Source: Chloroflexota bacterium (GTDB lineage Bacteria > Chloroflexota > Anaerolineae > Anaerolineales > Villigracilaceae). From it: a stretch of DNA of 64,000 nt. The stretch spans positions 62,001 through 126,000 of the forward strand of contig JACRBJ010000027.1 of NCBI GenBank assembly GCA_016234555.1. Reading direction: 5' to 3'. Positions 25,944-33,746 of the stretch are shown here, one piece after another. The notes beneath the pieces are model-generated. The model did not search any database. It was given only the letters and a program-made list of their open reading frames with translations, and had not been told where the DNA came from. A program made the translations under genes and the position numbers. Within the stretch, counting starts at the first letter, position 1; each line of letters begins with the position of its first letter.

Positions 25944-26190
25944 ATATGACTTTAGCAAAGGCAAACGTGGTGCGGGCCGCCCTGCACCGAATGGGAAGAC
26001 CCGCATCACCATCCGCATCGATGACGATGTGTTGGACTGGTTCCGAAATCAAGTAGAGGAAGCGGGCGGCGGGAATTACCAGACCTTGATCAACAATGCC
26101 CTGCGGGCACACATCACACGTCAACAGGAACCGATTGAGGTCATTCTACGCAGGGTGGTGCGCGAAGAATTGCAAAATGCAGCGCAGTAG
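25933..26190 (+). CDS. BrnA/CopG-like antitoxin
   Basis: 85 residues. KSEYDFSKGKRG followed by KTRITIRIDDDVLDWFRNQVEEAGGGNYQTLINNALRAHI is the ribbon-helix-helix pattern of BrnA-type antitoxins. Such proteins normally follow a BrnT toxin gene. None is present here; instead it overlaps the HEPN gene by 11 nt, so it may act as a DNA-binding repressor of the MNT-HEPN operon (inference). Confidence 0.8.
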   Translation: MKSEYDFSKGKRGAGRPAPNGKTRITIRIDDDVLDWFRNQVEEAGGGNYQTLINNALRAHITRQQEPIEVILRRVVREELQNAAQ

Positions 26191-26196
26191 ATTTAG

Positions 26197-26229
26197 AAAT
26201 CCGAAGTCGCGAGGCTTCGGATTTTTTGT
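26197..26229 (+). terminator. Rho-independent terminator of the MNT-HEPN-BrnA operon
   Basis: A perfect 10-bp stem (AAATCCGAAG 26197-26206, CTTCGGATTT 26215-26224) with an 8-nt loop, followed by TTTGTT. It starts 6 nt after the BrnA-like stop codon. Confidence 0.9.
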
Positions 26230-26256
26230 TTTGCAGCGTGTCGTGTCCGTGGGAAG

Positions 26257-26275
26257 GGCATTTTAGTAAAATGCC
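26257..26275 (+). promoter_or_regulatory. Perfect 19-nt palindrome, probable AbrB-family operator
   Basis: GGCATTTTA-G-TAAAATGCC. The right arm contains a TAAAAT -10 candidate, so binding there would block transcription. It lies 20 nt before the GTG start of the AbrB-like antitoxin, the usual place for autoregulation. Confidence 0.65.
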
Positions 26276-26295
26276 AGTGAGGAAATTCTGTATCC

Positions 26296-26538
26296 GTGCT
26301 GTCGGTCAAGGTCAACGTGAAACATCAAATTCCCCTTCCATCTGCTGTGATCAAAGAACTGAACATTCAAAAAGGTGACAATCTGCTTGTGGATGTGCAG
26401 GATAGCGTGGTTGTTTTAATGTCATGTCCCAAACGGTACACCGACTACCTTCAAGGTCTGCATGGCGACATTTGGAAAGGTGTTGACGTCCAAAAGTATC
26501 TCAACGGGGAATGCGAAGGATGGAAATCCAAAGATTGA
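26296..26538 (+). CDS. AbrB/MazE-type antitoxin without a visible toxin
   Basis: 80 residues, GTG start (GTGCTGTCGGTC), with AGTGAGGA upstream. The N-terminal SpoVT-AbrB swapped-hairpin pattern is clear (VKVNVKHQIPLPSAVIKELNIQKGDNLLVDVQDSVVVL). The C-terminal tail (DIWKGVDVQKYLNGECEGW) is the sort that wraps a PIN toxin. No PIN or other toxin gene follows, only 173 nt and then a membrane protein, so it is an orphan or acts in trans. Confidence 0.75.
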   Translation: MLSVKVNVKHQIPLPSAVIKELNIQKGDNLLVDVQDSVVVLMSCPKRYTDYLQGLHGDIWKGVDVQKYLNGECEGWKSKD

Positions 26539-26711
26539 TTGATGTTCTCGTGATGGATGATTTTGTGGAATAGTCTTGCCATGACGGACGGTGGGGGGCG
26601 GTGAGTCGCATCCGCGCGGTAGAATTTCTCAGGCCATTTCCTGATGGCAATTGGCAGTAAGAAGTTGTATGATAAATTTGTCCCTATAAACATACTCATT
26701 GTGGAGGACCT

Positions 26712-27473
26712 ATGTCTAAAGACACACTTCGCCAAATTACCAACGTGGTTTCCGTCATCATTGCATTGACCGTCAACATCCTCGCCAGTACCCTGCCGCT
26801 CAACGGGCAGAACACGGGTGAGATCTCAGACCGCTTCCAGGTCTACTTTGTCCCTGCGGGTTACGTCTTCGCCATCTGGGGGCTCATCTACATCGGCTGG
26901 ATCGCCTTCGCCTTTTACCAGTCCCAGCCCGCGCAGAAGGAAAATCCGCGTTTGCGACGGCTTGGATATTTCTTCGCCCTCAGCGGAGTCTTCAACGCCG
27001 CATGGCTGGTCTGCTGGCATTACAACCTGTTTGGGCTTAGCGTGCTGGTCATGTTCACCCTGCTTGGCCTGCTCATCGCCAGTTACCTCGCCTTGAATGT
27101 CGGCGGGTCCCCTGTCAGCGCCGCCGAAAAGTGGATGGTGGATATTCCGTTCAGCGTCTATCTTGGCTGGGTCAGTGTCGCCACCATTGCAAATGTCACC
27201 AGTTGGCTGTACTCTGTCAACTGGGCTGGATTCGGACTTGCGCCGCAGGTTTGGGCTGTGGTCATGCTCGTTGTTGCCGTCATCGTTGGTCTGCTCATGA
27301 TGCTCTCGCGCCGTGACAGCGGATTTGCCTTCGTCCTGGTTTGGTCTTTCACTGGCATCGCTCTCAAGCAGGCTGGGACGCCTCTTGTGGCTTACAGTGC
27401 CTGGGCAGTCGCAGTGTTTGCCCTGGGTTTGGCAGTCTATGGCATCATCCAACGCCGCCGTGTCACGGCGTAA
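26712..27473 (+). CDS. TspO/MBR-like tryptophan-rich membrane protein
   Basis: 253 residues with about seven hydrophobic segments. The start (LTVNILASTLPLNG, GEISDRFQVYFVPAGYVFAIWGLIYIGW) has the layout of TspO/MBR-related proteins: an early NxLA segment, then PxGYVFxIWGxIY. Many Trp residues follow (FNAAWLVCWHY, VTSWLYSVNWAGF). The family binds porphyrins or sterols; this longer variant may have another role. A GGAGGA ribosome site is 4 nt before the ATG. Confidence 0.7.
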   Translation: MSKDTLRQITNVVSVIIALTVNILASTLPLNGQNTGEISDRFQVYFVPAGYVFAIWGLIYIGWIAFAFYQSQPAQKENPRLRRLGYFFALSGVFNAAWLVCWHYNLFGLSVLVMFTLLGLLIASYLALNVGGSPVSAAEKWMVDIPFSVYLGWVSVATIANVTSWLYSVNWAGFGLAPQVWAVVMLVVAVIVGLLMMLSRRDSGFAFVLVWSFTGIALKQAGTPLVAYSAWAVAVFALGLAVYGIIQRRRVTA

Positions 27474-27631
27474 CTGGGCGTAAAATTGTTGATGGATACG
27501 CGGTAATCCTCGCCGCTCACGATACCCTGTCCATTACGGTGCAGATCGCGGCGAGTCACGTCTGTGCGAGTGCGACACATATTGACTGGACAGGGGTTAT
27601 CCATACAAACTAACTTTAGAGGTAGGTAAAC

Positions 27632-28399
27632 ATGAAAACTCTTCGAACTCTGACTATATTGGGTGGACTGGGCATCCTGGCGTTTGCATTCGGCTTTATC
27701 TTTCAACTCCCACTGGCAACCCGCTTGTGGCCCTGGCCCGACGGGCGGCTCTCGTACCTGTTCGTCGGCTCCATTCTGGCTGCCGTCAGCGCCGCCGCCC
27801 TCTGGATCGGCTGGACGGGGGAATTTGGCGCGCTCCCCGCTGGTTCGCTCAATGTGCTTGTCATCGCAATCACCACGGCAATTTACTTTTTTCAGCTTGC
27901 TTTTCAGAAAGACCGCCCCGATATGATTCCGTTTGGAGTTGTGGCTTTGGTGTCCGTGGTCGCAAGTGGCGTTGCATTTCTGTGGAGCCGACGGATTCCG
28001 CTTAAGGACTCGCGTCCCATGCCGGGGCTGGTGCGAGTCTCCTTTGGGGTTTTCATCGCCTCGTTGATTCTTGCGGGCGGCGCTTTGGTCCTTGGAATAC
28101 CGGTCTTCCCCTGGGCATTGAACCCCGACTCATCCGTCATCTTTGGCTGTATCTTCATCGGCGATGCCTTCTACTTTTTGTACAGCCTTCTATACTCCCG
28201 CTGGCATAATGCTGCCGGTCAACTGCTGAGCTTCCTCGCATACGACCTTGTCCTGATCGTCCCCTTTCTCTTGTTGTTCGAGACAGTGAAACCTGAATTC
28301 ATGTTCAGCCTGATCGTGTATGTGGCGGTGCTGGTCTACAGCGGCGGGCTCGCGGTCTATTTTCTGTTCGTCAACTCACAGACCCGCCTCGGTACATGA
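27632..28399 (+). CDS. Integral membrane protein of unknown function
   Basis: 255 residues with about eight hydrophobic segments (ILAFAFGFIFQLPL, YLFVGSILAAVSAAALWIGW, LNVLVIAITTAIYFFQLAF and others). No catalytic or transport motif is recognised. A GAGGTAGG ribosome site precedes the ATG. The 158-nt gap upstream contains complementary words (CTGTCCA and TGGACAG), possibly a leader hairpin. Confidence 0.7.
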   Translation: MKTLRTLTILGGLGILAFAFGFIFQLPLATRLWPWPDGRLSYLFVGSILAAVSAAALWIGWTGEFGALPAGSLNVLVIAITTAIYFFQLAFQKDRPDMIPFGVVALVSVVASGVAFLWSRRIPLKDSRPMPGLVRVSFGVFIASLILAGGALVLGIPVFPWALNPDSSVIFGCIFIGDAFYFLYSLLYSRWHNAAGQLLSFLAYDLVLIVPFLLLFETVKPEFMFSLIVYVAVLVYSGGLAVYFLFVNSQTRLGT

Positions 28400-28414
28400 A
28401 TGACGGTGAGGCGG

Positions 28415-28448
28415 GGGAATATCCGCGTGGGTAGGGATGGAGTAAAAT
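28415..28448 (+). promoter_or_regulatory. Promoter of the thioredoxin-like gene with GGGAAT box
   Basis: The box GGGAATATCCGCGTGGG (28415-28431) and -10 candidate TAAAAT (28443-28448) are arranged as in front of the MNT gene, with 11-12 nt between box and hexamer at both loci. Confidence 0.5.
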
Positions 28449-28473
28449 AAGGCAACTCATGGAAGGAGGAAAT

Positions 28474-29028
28474 ATGGAAAAGAAAAACACCGCCCTCGCG
28501 ATCATCCTCGCTGTCTTTTTCGGGTTATGCCTGTGTGCCTGTCTCGGAGCGGGGATGGCGGTCCGGTTTGGACCCGACATCTATCAGTATTCACTTGAAA
28601 GCAGTTCATTGAAAGTCGGGGACCCCGCCCCGGATTTCGAACTCGTGTCACTGGACGGCGAGACCATCCGTCTGAGCCAGTTCAAAGGTCAGCCGGTTTT
28701 GTTATCCCTTTCAGCGACGTGGTGCCCCGATTGCCGTCTCGAAGCCCCATTGTTGCAGGAACTGCATGAAGAACATCCCGAGCTCGTCGTCCTGACGGTT
28801 GACAGCGGGGAGGGCGCGGATATCGTCCAGGGGTTTGCCGATGAGTTTGGCATCACCTACCCGATCCTTCTGGACCGCGACAGGAAAGTCATGGAGCTAT
28901 ACCAGGTATTCGCCATTCCCACCAACCTCTTCCTCGATGCGGAGGGCGTTATCAGGGCAAAGGTCATCGAAAAAGCCACCCCTGAATTGTTCGAGGAAAA
29001 ACTTCCATTGATCGGCGTCAGTCCATAA
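28474..29028 (+). CDS. Membrane-anchored thioredoxin-like (TlpA/ResA) protein
   Basis: 184 residues from the ATG at 28474, which follows GGAAGGAGG; an ATG at 28459 is in frame but lies upstream of that ribosome site. One N-terminal hydrophobic segment (9-30) anchors it outside the cell. Residues 45-180 are an AhpC/TlpA-type thioredoxin fold with the redox motif WCPDC in SLSATWCPDCRLEAPLL, and the cis-proline IPTNLFLD. It may keep extracytoplasmic thiols reduced, for instance for cytochrome c or copper centres. Confidence 0.85.
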   Translation: MEKKNTALAIILAVFFGLCLCACLGAGMAVRFGPDIYQYSLESSSLKVGDPAPDFELVSLDGETIRLSQFKGQPVLLSLSATWCPDCRLEAPLLQELHEEHPELVVLTVDSGEGADIVQGFADEFGITYPILLDRDRKVMELYQVFAIPTNLFLDAEGVIRAKVIEKATPELFEEKLPLIGVSP

Positions 29029-29065
29029 CGGCGCGCAGGATATTCATTTCGAGAGTTCAAAGGAG

Positions 29066-30166
29066 ATGAAATTTATGACCATCGAAAATACATCCCCCGA
29101 ATTGCGGGACGTAAAGCAGGAGGCTGGAACAGGCTGCCTGGGACAATTGGGCTGGTTCTTCAGCGGGGCGGTTCTTCCAATGGGCAGTTTTTCCTACTAC
29201 CGAAAAGCCGCGCAAGGGAAGGTGGCGGGCGCCATTTTGTTCTTCACTGTTTTTACGCTTGTGATTTCCACCCTTGCCACGATCAATGTCGCCGTCAGCA
29301 TGTTCTCGGTCGTTGGATCGATCCAACAAGCCTATGCAGACGGAGATATCCCCGAGATCACCATCTCCAATGGCGTCACGGAAGTGGACGGTGAACAACC
29401 GTTCGTCATGCTCAACGAGACGGCTTCAGATGGGCAAAGCATCTTCGTCGCCGTGGACACAACCGGCACCATTCAGCAGATCGATACATCCCGATACACC
29501 CAGGGTTTCCTGCTCACACGGACGGAACTGCATATGGTCACGCCCCAAAACGGCTACCAAACCGTCCCTTTGAGGGAGATCAACACCGCCTTTGAAAAGG
29601 AGACAATCCTTATCAATTCCGAGACCGTCTCCCAGGCATGGGGCGCCATGTCGGCAGTGGTGGTGATCCTTGCCTTCATCTTTTTCGCGCTGTGGCATAT
29701 GATTGTGAGATTAATGATCATCTCGGTAATTGCCCTGGTTTTATGGGGGATTATCACCCTGCTCAAACCAAATACCGGCTTCGGGCTGGTGATCAACACC
29801 GGGTTGTATGCCGTCGTCCCAGCCTTCTATTTATCCCACCTGCTCAGCCGGTCTGATGTTTCCTTCCCCGGTCTGCAAACGTTCTTCCTATTGATGTTCT
29901 GGATCGCCAATCTGGCGATTTACATTTCAGACATAAAGTTCTTCACCAGCGAACAGCCCCTGCGTTTGTGGACGGCGTTGATTGGCCTGCCGATGCTGCT
30001 GCTGTACATCGTGGACGTCTTCTGGCAACTCCCATCCCCCTACGGTGTCGCCCTTTTATGGGTAATTTCCATACTGACCGGGCTGGTGTTGATCGGCTTG
30101 CGCTTGTATTTCCGCTTCACGGGTCAAAAACCCGAAGTCCCCCCTTCTGAAATCATCAGTAACTGA
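29066..30166 (+). CDS. DUF1189-like membrane protein
   Basis: 366 residues. An amphipathic N-terminus leads to a first membrane helix (about 55-80) and a large outside loop (90-190, VTEVDGEQPFVMLNET). Five or six further membrane helices follow (AMSAVVVILAFIFFALW, LMIISVIALVLWGIITLL and others). The layout matches DUF1189 proteins, which have no known activity. It starts 37 nt after the thioredoxin-like gene, behind AAGGAG, and ends at a terminator, so the two may form an operon. Confidence 0.65.
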   Translation: MKFMTIENTSPELRDVKQEAGTGCLGQLGWFFSGAVLPMGSFSYYRKAAQGKVAGAILFFTVFTLVISTLATINVAVSMFSVVGSIQQAYADGDIPEITISNGVTEVDGEQPFVMLNETASDGQSIFVAVDTTGTIQQIDTSRYTQGFLLTRTELHMVTPQNGYQTVPLREINTAFEKETILINSETVSQAWGAMSAVVVILAFIFFALWHMIVRLMIISVIALVLWGIITLLKPNTGFGLVINTGLYAVVPAFYLSHLLSRSDVSFPGLQTFFLLMFWIANLAIYISDIKFFTSEQPLRLWTALIGLPMLLLYIVDVFWQLPSPYGVALLWVISILTGLVLIGLRLYFRFTGQKPEVPPSEIISN

Positions 30167-30195
30167 TGCGGGTGTCACCGTCGCACATGAATCGA

Positions 30196-30231
30196 AACCT
30201 CCGAAGTCACAGGGCTTCGGAGGTTCTGTTT
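30196..30231 (+). terminator. Rho-independent terminator
   Basis: An 11-bp stem (AACCTCCGAAG 30196-30206, CTTCGGAGGTT 30215-30225) with an 8-nt loop, followed by CTGTTTTG, 30 nt after the DUF1189-like gene. It resembles the terminator at 26197 in sequence (CCGAAG...CTTCGG). Confidence 0.85.
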
Positions 30232-30252
30232 TGCGAAAGGACTTTGGGCAGA

Positions 30253-31278
30253 TCACCGCCAAAACGCCGGCAGGAAAATTCTTAGGGCAACGTCCAACAG
30301 CAAACCGAGCATGAAGAGCGAGCCAAAGGAGCGGTTGTTGCGGAAGGCGATGGGCGCAAAGTAGAGGGGCCAGCCACCCTGTCCATCGGGAAAGCCTTCT
30401 GGACGGGTATCAGGCTTGGGCTTGGTCAAGGGCGGGAGGCTTTCGCGCAGGGCGGGAATCGCAAAGAGCACGATCAGCATGACGGGCGTGAAGAACTTCG
30501 CAAGGATCAGGTATCCCGTGAAAAGATACGGCAGGACCATCATCGCCATCACCGCGTAGCGCGCGGCTTTTTCGCCGATGACCACGGGCAGGGTGTGGAT
30601 GTTCTTGGCTGTGTCCACTTGAATCTTGTCGATGTGTTTGCCGAAGATGACCGTGGTCACGCCCAGCACGTATGGCAGGCTGGCGATGGCAACCGACCAG
30701 TTCCATTGGTGGGTCAACACGTAATAGCCGCCGCCGATCATCAGCGGACCCCAGACCACCAGCACGGCAACCTCGCCAAGTCCCAGCCCTTTGAGTGGCC
30801 AGGTGTAGAACAGGACGAAGAACGCGCCCGAAGCCAGCAGGATCCAGATCAGCGGGTCGTTGGCGTTGATGAAGATGAGATACAGCCCCGCCGCGAGGGC
30901 GAGGAGACCGGTCACTGCGAAATAGGTCAGGTGCTGACGTTTGGTCATCAACCCGGAGGCAATGGGCTGCGCGCCGTACATGGTGCGGTAGTAGTTGTCC
31001 TTGTCCACGCCGCGCACGAAATCGGTGTAGTCGTTGAAGATGTTGTTGCTGGCGTGTGCCATGATGAGACCGAAGACAAGCGCGAGCCAGGGGACGAAAC
31101 TAAACGAACCGTCACGCCAGGCGAAAAGTCCCGCGAGGGCGGCGGATATAAAAGTCATGATAAGAACAGCGGCGCGGGTGGAGATCAACCACCTTGAGAT
31201 CAGGTCCAGCTTGTCCCACTCCTCCTTCGAGACCTCGGGAATCACATTCAAAGCCTTCTTCCACATTGTAAAGTTCAT
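30253..31278 (-). CDS. menA: UbiA-family prenyltransferase, MenA-like
   Basis: 341 residues with about eight to nine membrane helices. The first Asp-rich motif NNIFNDYTDFVRGVD (about 78-92) and the second segment GKHIDKIQVDTAKNIHTLPVVIGEK (about 212-236) are those of UbiA enzymes that attach a polyprenyl chain to an aromatic acid. The MenA reaction makes demethylmenaquinone from 1,4-dihydroxy-2-naphthoate in the membrane. No other men genes are nearby, so the exact substrate is inferred. AAGGAGC precedes the ATG. Confidence 0.8.
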   Translation of the reverse strand: MNFTMWKKALNVIPEVSKEEWDKLDLISRWLISTRAAVLIMTFISAALAGLFAWRDGSFSFVPWLALVFGLIMAHASNNIFNDYTDFVRGVDKDNYYRTMYGAQPIASGLMTKRQHLTYFAVTGLLALAAGLYLIFINANDPLIWILLASGAFFVLFYTWPLKGLGLGEVAVLVVWGPLMIGGGYYVLTHQWNWSVAIASLPYVLGVTTVIFGKHIDKIQVDTAKNIHTLPVVIGEKAARYAVMAMMVLPYLFTGYLILAKFFTPVMLIVLFAIPALRESLPPLTKPKPDTRPEGFPDGQGGWPLYFAPIAFRNNRSFGSLFMLGLLLDVALRIFLPAFWR

Positions 31279-31359
31279 TTTTTACGCTCCTTATTTCTAA
31301 AGTTCGGATGGACAGGTGAAAGCGGATACCAATAATGTTTGCCCCCACCCCCCTCCCAG

Positions 31360-31395
31360 CCTCCCCCCAATTTTGAAAACAAAACTGGGGGGAGG
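31360..31395 (-). terminator. Strong hairpin after phosphofructokinase
   Basis: Arms at 31360-31375 and 31380-31395 (CCTCCCCCCA paired with TGGGGGGAGG, extended by AATTTTG/AAAAC with one mismatch). It lies 12 nt beyond the pfk stop codon on the minus strand. The U-tract is weak. Confidence 0.6.
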
Positions 31396-31407
31396 TGAAA
31401 AATTAAA

Positions 31408-32607
31408 CTACATCTCGCTGGTCATGATGAAGAGCGGCTTCATCTCGAATTTTTCATACTTCGGGCGATAGCGGTCAGTATCGTAGAACTGTGCCACATT
31501 CACAAGTTTCTTGGTGGAGGTGATGATGTCGAGCGGGACGTTGTCATAGCGGCCGTTCTTCAGAACCACCAGCCTGCCGTGGATGTTGTTCAGCACCAGG
31601 TCGAGGGCGAGGTTGCCGAATGCCATCGGAACAATCGAATCAATCGCGTCGGGGTCGCCGCCGCGCACCATGTAGCCGATCTTCTGGGTGATGGTTTCGA
31701 CCTTCCTGCCGTTGTTGTATTTGGGCGAAAGTTCCTTGATCTTTTCCGAAACCAGGTCGCCGATGCCGCCCAGTTTGGCGTGACCATATGCATCGGTCGA
31801 GCGGTCCTGGAAGACCATCTCGCCGCCTTCGTACATGGCGCCTTCCGAGATCAACAGCACTGAATATTTACTGGGATTGCGGTTGCGATCCTGGACAAGC
31901 AGGTCGGTCAGGTGATCGATGTTGAACTTGTGCTCGGGGATCACACAGCGATGAGCCGCGCCAGCCATGGTGGGAAGCATGGCGGTAAAACCGGCATAGC
32001 GTCCGAAAACCTCGAGAACGAGAAAGCGTTCGTGTGAACCGGCAATGGTGCGCAGGCTGTTGGTCAGCGCAATGGTGCGGGTGACACAGGTGCTGAAGCC
32101 GATGCAGTAGTCGGTGCCGGGCACGTCGTTGTCCATCGTCTTCGGGATCGCAACAACTTTGAAGCCTTCCTGATAGAGGCGCACGCCATAGCTAAGGGTA
32201 TCATCACCGCCGATTGGGATCATGGTGTCGATGCCGAGGAAATCCAGATTCTTGAGAACCTCGGGAGTCAGGTCGTTGATCTCCTCCTTGTACTGGTCCT
32301 TCAAATGCTCAGGCACACTGTTCTTCTTGACCTTGCCCGGGTTCGTGCGCGACGAGTGCAGGAAGGTGCCGCCCGTTCGTCCAGCGCGGTTGACCACTTC
32401 TTCGGTCAGGATCTGATAGTTGTTACTATTATCAGCATCCTTATCGCGGATGATGTCCACCAGCCCACCCCAGCCACGGCGGATGCCAATCACCTGATAG
32501 CCTTCACGCAACGCACGGAATGTCACAGCACGAATTGCAGGGTTCAACCCCGGCACATCGCCGCCCCCGGTCAAAATACCAATTACGCCCTTCTTTTTAT
32601 TGCTCAT
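31408..32607 (-). CDS. pfkA: 6-phosphofructokinase, pyrophosphate-type residues
   Basis: 399 residues from the ATG at 32607 (MSNKKKGVIGILTGGGDVPGLNPAI). The nucleotide-site motifs read PIGGDDTL and IPKTMDNDV. In this family Asp at the second position of GGD(G/D) together with Lys in PKTxDND marks pyrophosphate-dependent enzymes, whereas ATP-dependent ones carry Gly. This enzyme is therefore probably PPi-dependent and reversible (inference from signature residues). FGRYAGF and the GIGxLVSE segment are also present. Two further in-frame starts lie upstream (ATG 32652, TTG 32700); the ribosome-site-plus-start segment AGTGAGGTT...GCAATGAGC is duplicated there. Confidence 0.88.
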   Translation of the reverse strand: MSNKKKGVIGILTGGGDVPGLNPAIRAVTFRALREGYQVIGIRRGWGGLVDIIRDKDADNSNNYQILTEEVVNRAGRTGGTFLHSSRTNPGKVKKNSVPEHLKDQYKEEINDLTPEVLKNLDFLGIDTMIPIGGDDTLSYGVRLYQEGFKVVAIPKTMDNDVPGTDYCIGFSTCVTRTIALTNSLRTIAGSHERFLVLEVFGRYAGFTAMLPTMAGAAHRCVIPEHKFNIDHLTDLLVQDRNRNPSKYSVLLISEGAMYEGGEMVFQDRSTDAYGHAKLGGIGDLVSEKIKELSPKYNNGRKVETITQKIGYMVRGGDPDAIDSIVPMAFGNLALDLVLNNIHGRLVVLKNGRYDNVPLDIITSTKKLVNVAQFYDTDRYRPKYEKFEMKPLFIMTSEM

Positions 32608-32752
32608 TGCAACCTCACTTTGTTGGATTTTTTTAGGAGATTTTTTGCTCATTGCAGTAACCTCACTGTTGGAGTCCTTGAGATGGATTTTGACGTTCAA
32701 GGCGCAATTTTATCGCAAAGCACCCCGCTGGTCACGTACAAAATTTGCCCGT

Positions 32753-33649
32753 TTACCCCTCCCCAATCTCGGGAATCGGTTCGACGGAAGCACGGCTGGC
32801 AAGGTAGTTTTCAGCCAGGAAGATGACCAACGCAATCCAGACAATTCCAAAACCGATCAGTTGATTATGGCTGAATGGTTCCTTGTAAATAAAAACACCG
32901 ATCAGGAATTGAAGCGTTGGCGCAATGTATTGGAGCAGTCCCACCACCCACAGCGGGATGGAACGGGCTGCCGAGGCAAACATAAGCAACGGGACGGTTG
33001 TCACCAACCCGGCGCCAATCATCAACAGATCAGAGACAACCCCCGTGTGGAGGAAGGCTCCATCTCCGTTCGCTTCAGCGAAGAGCAGGTATCCCACCGC
33101 AAGGAGGAAGAGAATACCCGTTTCAACGGTCAGCCCGTAGAGAGAGCCGAGCGGTGATAGCTTCTTGACCAGCCCATACAAGCCGAAGGAGAAAGCCAGC
33201 GAGAGGGCGATATACGGCAATCGTCCATACACAAAGGTTAGATAGGACACACCGAGCACGGCAAGCCCAACAGGAATCCATTGCTTGATGCGCAGCCGCT
33301 CCTTGAGGACGATGACCCCCAACAGTACGCTGACGAGCGGGTTGATGAAGTAGCCGAGACTGGTCTCAACAATATAGTTTTTATTGACCGCCCAAACATA
33401 TAAGGTCCAGTTGATACCGATCAGAATGGCGGCAATGAAATAAATCCGCAGGGTCTTGAGGGTTGCCACCCTGCGGAAGTCCGCCCATTGACGGGTCACA
33501 AGGATGACGATCATCAACAGGACGAAGGACCAGATGATGCGGTGACTGATCAACTGGAATGCGCTGATGTGATGTAAAAACTTCCAATAGATGGGGAAAA
33601 AGCCCCAAAGCGCATACGCGCCAATTCCGTACAAAATTCCTTTTTTCAT
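32753..33649 (-). CDS. rarD: RarD-type EamA-family transporter
   Basis: 298 residues with ten predicted membrane helices. The RarD opening is typical: MKKGILYGIGAYALWGFFPIYWKFL, then SHRIIWSF and NKNYIVETSLGYFINPLVSVLLGV. The family is in the drug/metabolite transporter superfamily; the substrate is unknown despite the chloramphenicol-sensitivity name. It is separated from the kinase gene by a terminator and has its own GGAGC ribosome site. Confidence 0.88.
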   Translation of the reverse strand: MKKGILYGIGAYALWGFFPIYWKFLHHISAFQLISHRIIWSFVLLMIVILVTRQWADFRRVATLKTLRIYFIAAILIGINWTLYVWAVNKNYIVETSLGYFINPLVSVLLGVIVLKERLRIKQWIPVGLAVLGVSYLTFVYGRLPYIALSLAFSFGLYGLVKKLSPLGSLYGLTVETGILFLLAVGYLLFAEANGDGAFLHTGVVSDLLMIGAGLVTTVPLLMFASAARSIPLWVVGLLQYIAPTLQFLIGVFIYKEPFSHNQLIGFGIVWIALVIFLAENYLASRASVEPIPEIGEG

Positions 33650-33693
33650 TTATGCTCCAAGGGAAAGTAGATACATACAAGTAAAACACGCAC

Positions 33694-33722
33694 AAAAAGA
33701 CCCTGCTTTCCCGGCAAGGTCC
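33694..33722 (-). terminator. Terminator after the Ser/Thr kinase gene
   Basis: An 8-bp stem with one mismatch (GACCCTGC 33699-33706, GCAAGGTC 33714-33721). On the minus strand it is followed by TTTTTG. Confidence 0.75.
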
Positions 33723-33746
33723 CTGATGAGTATGGAGTTTTCGCTC

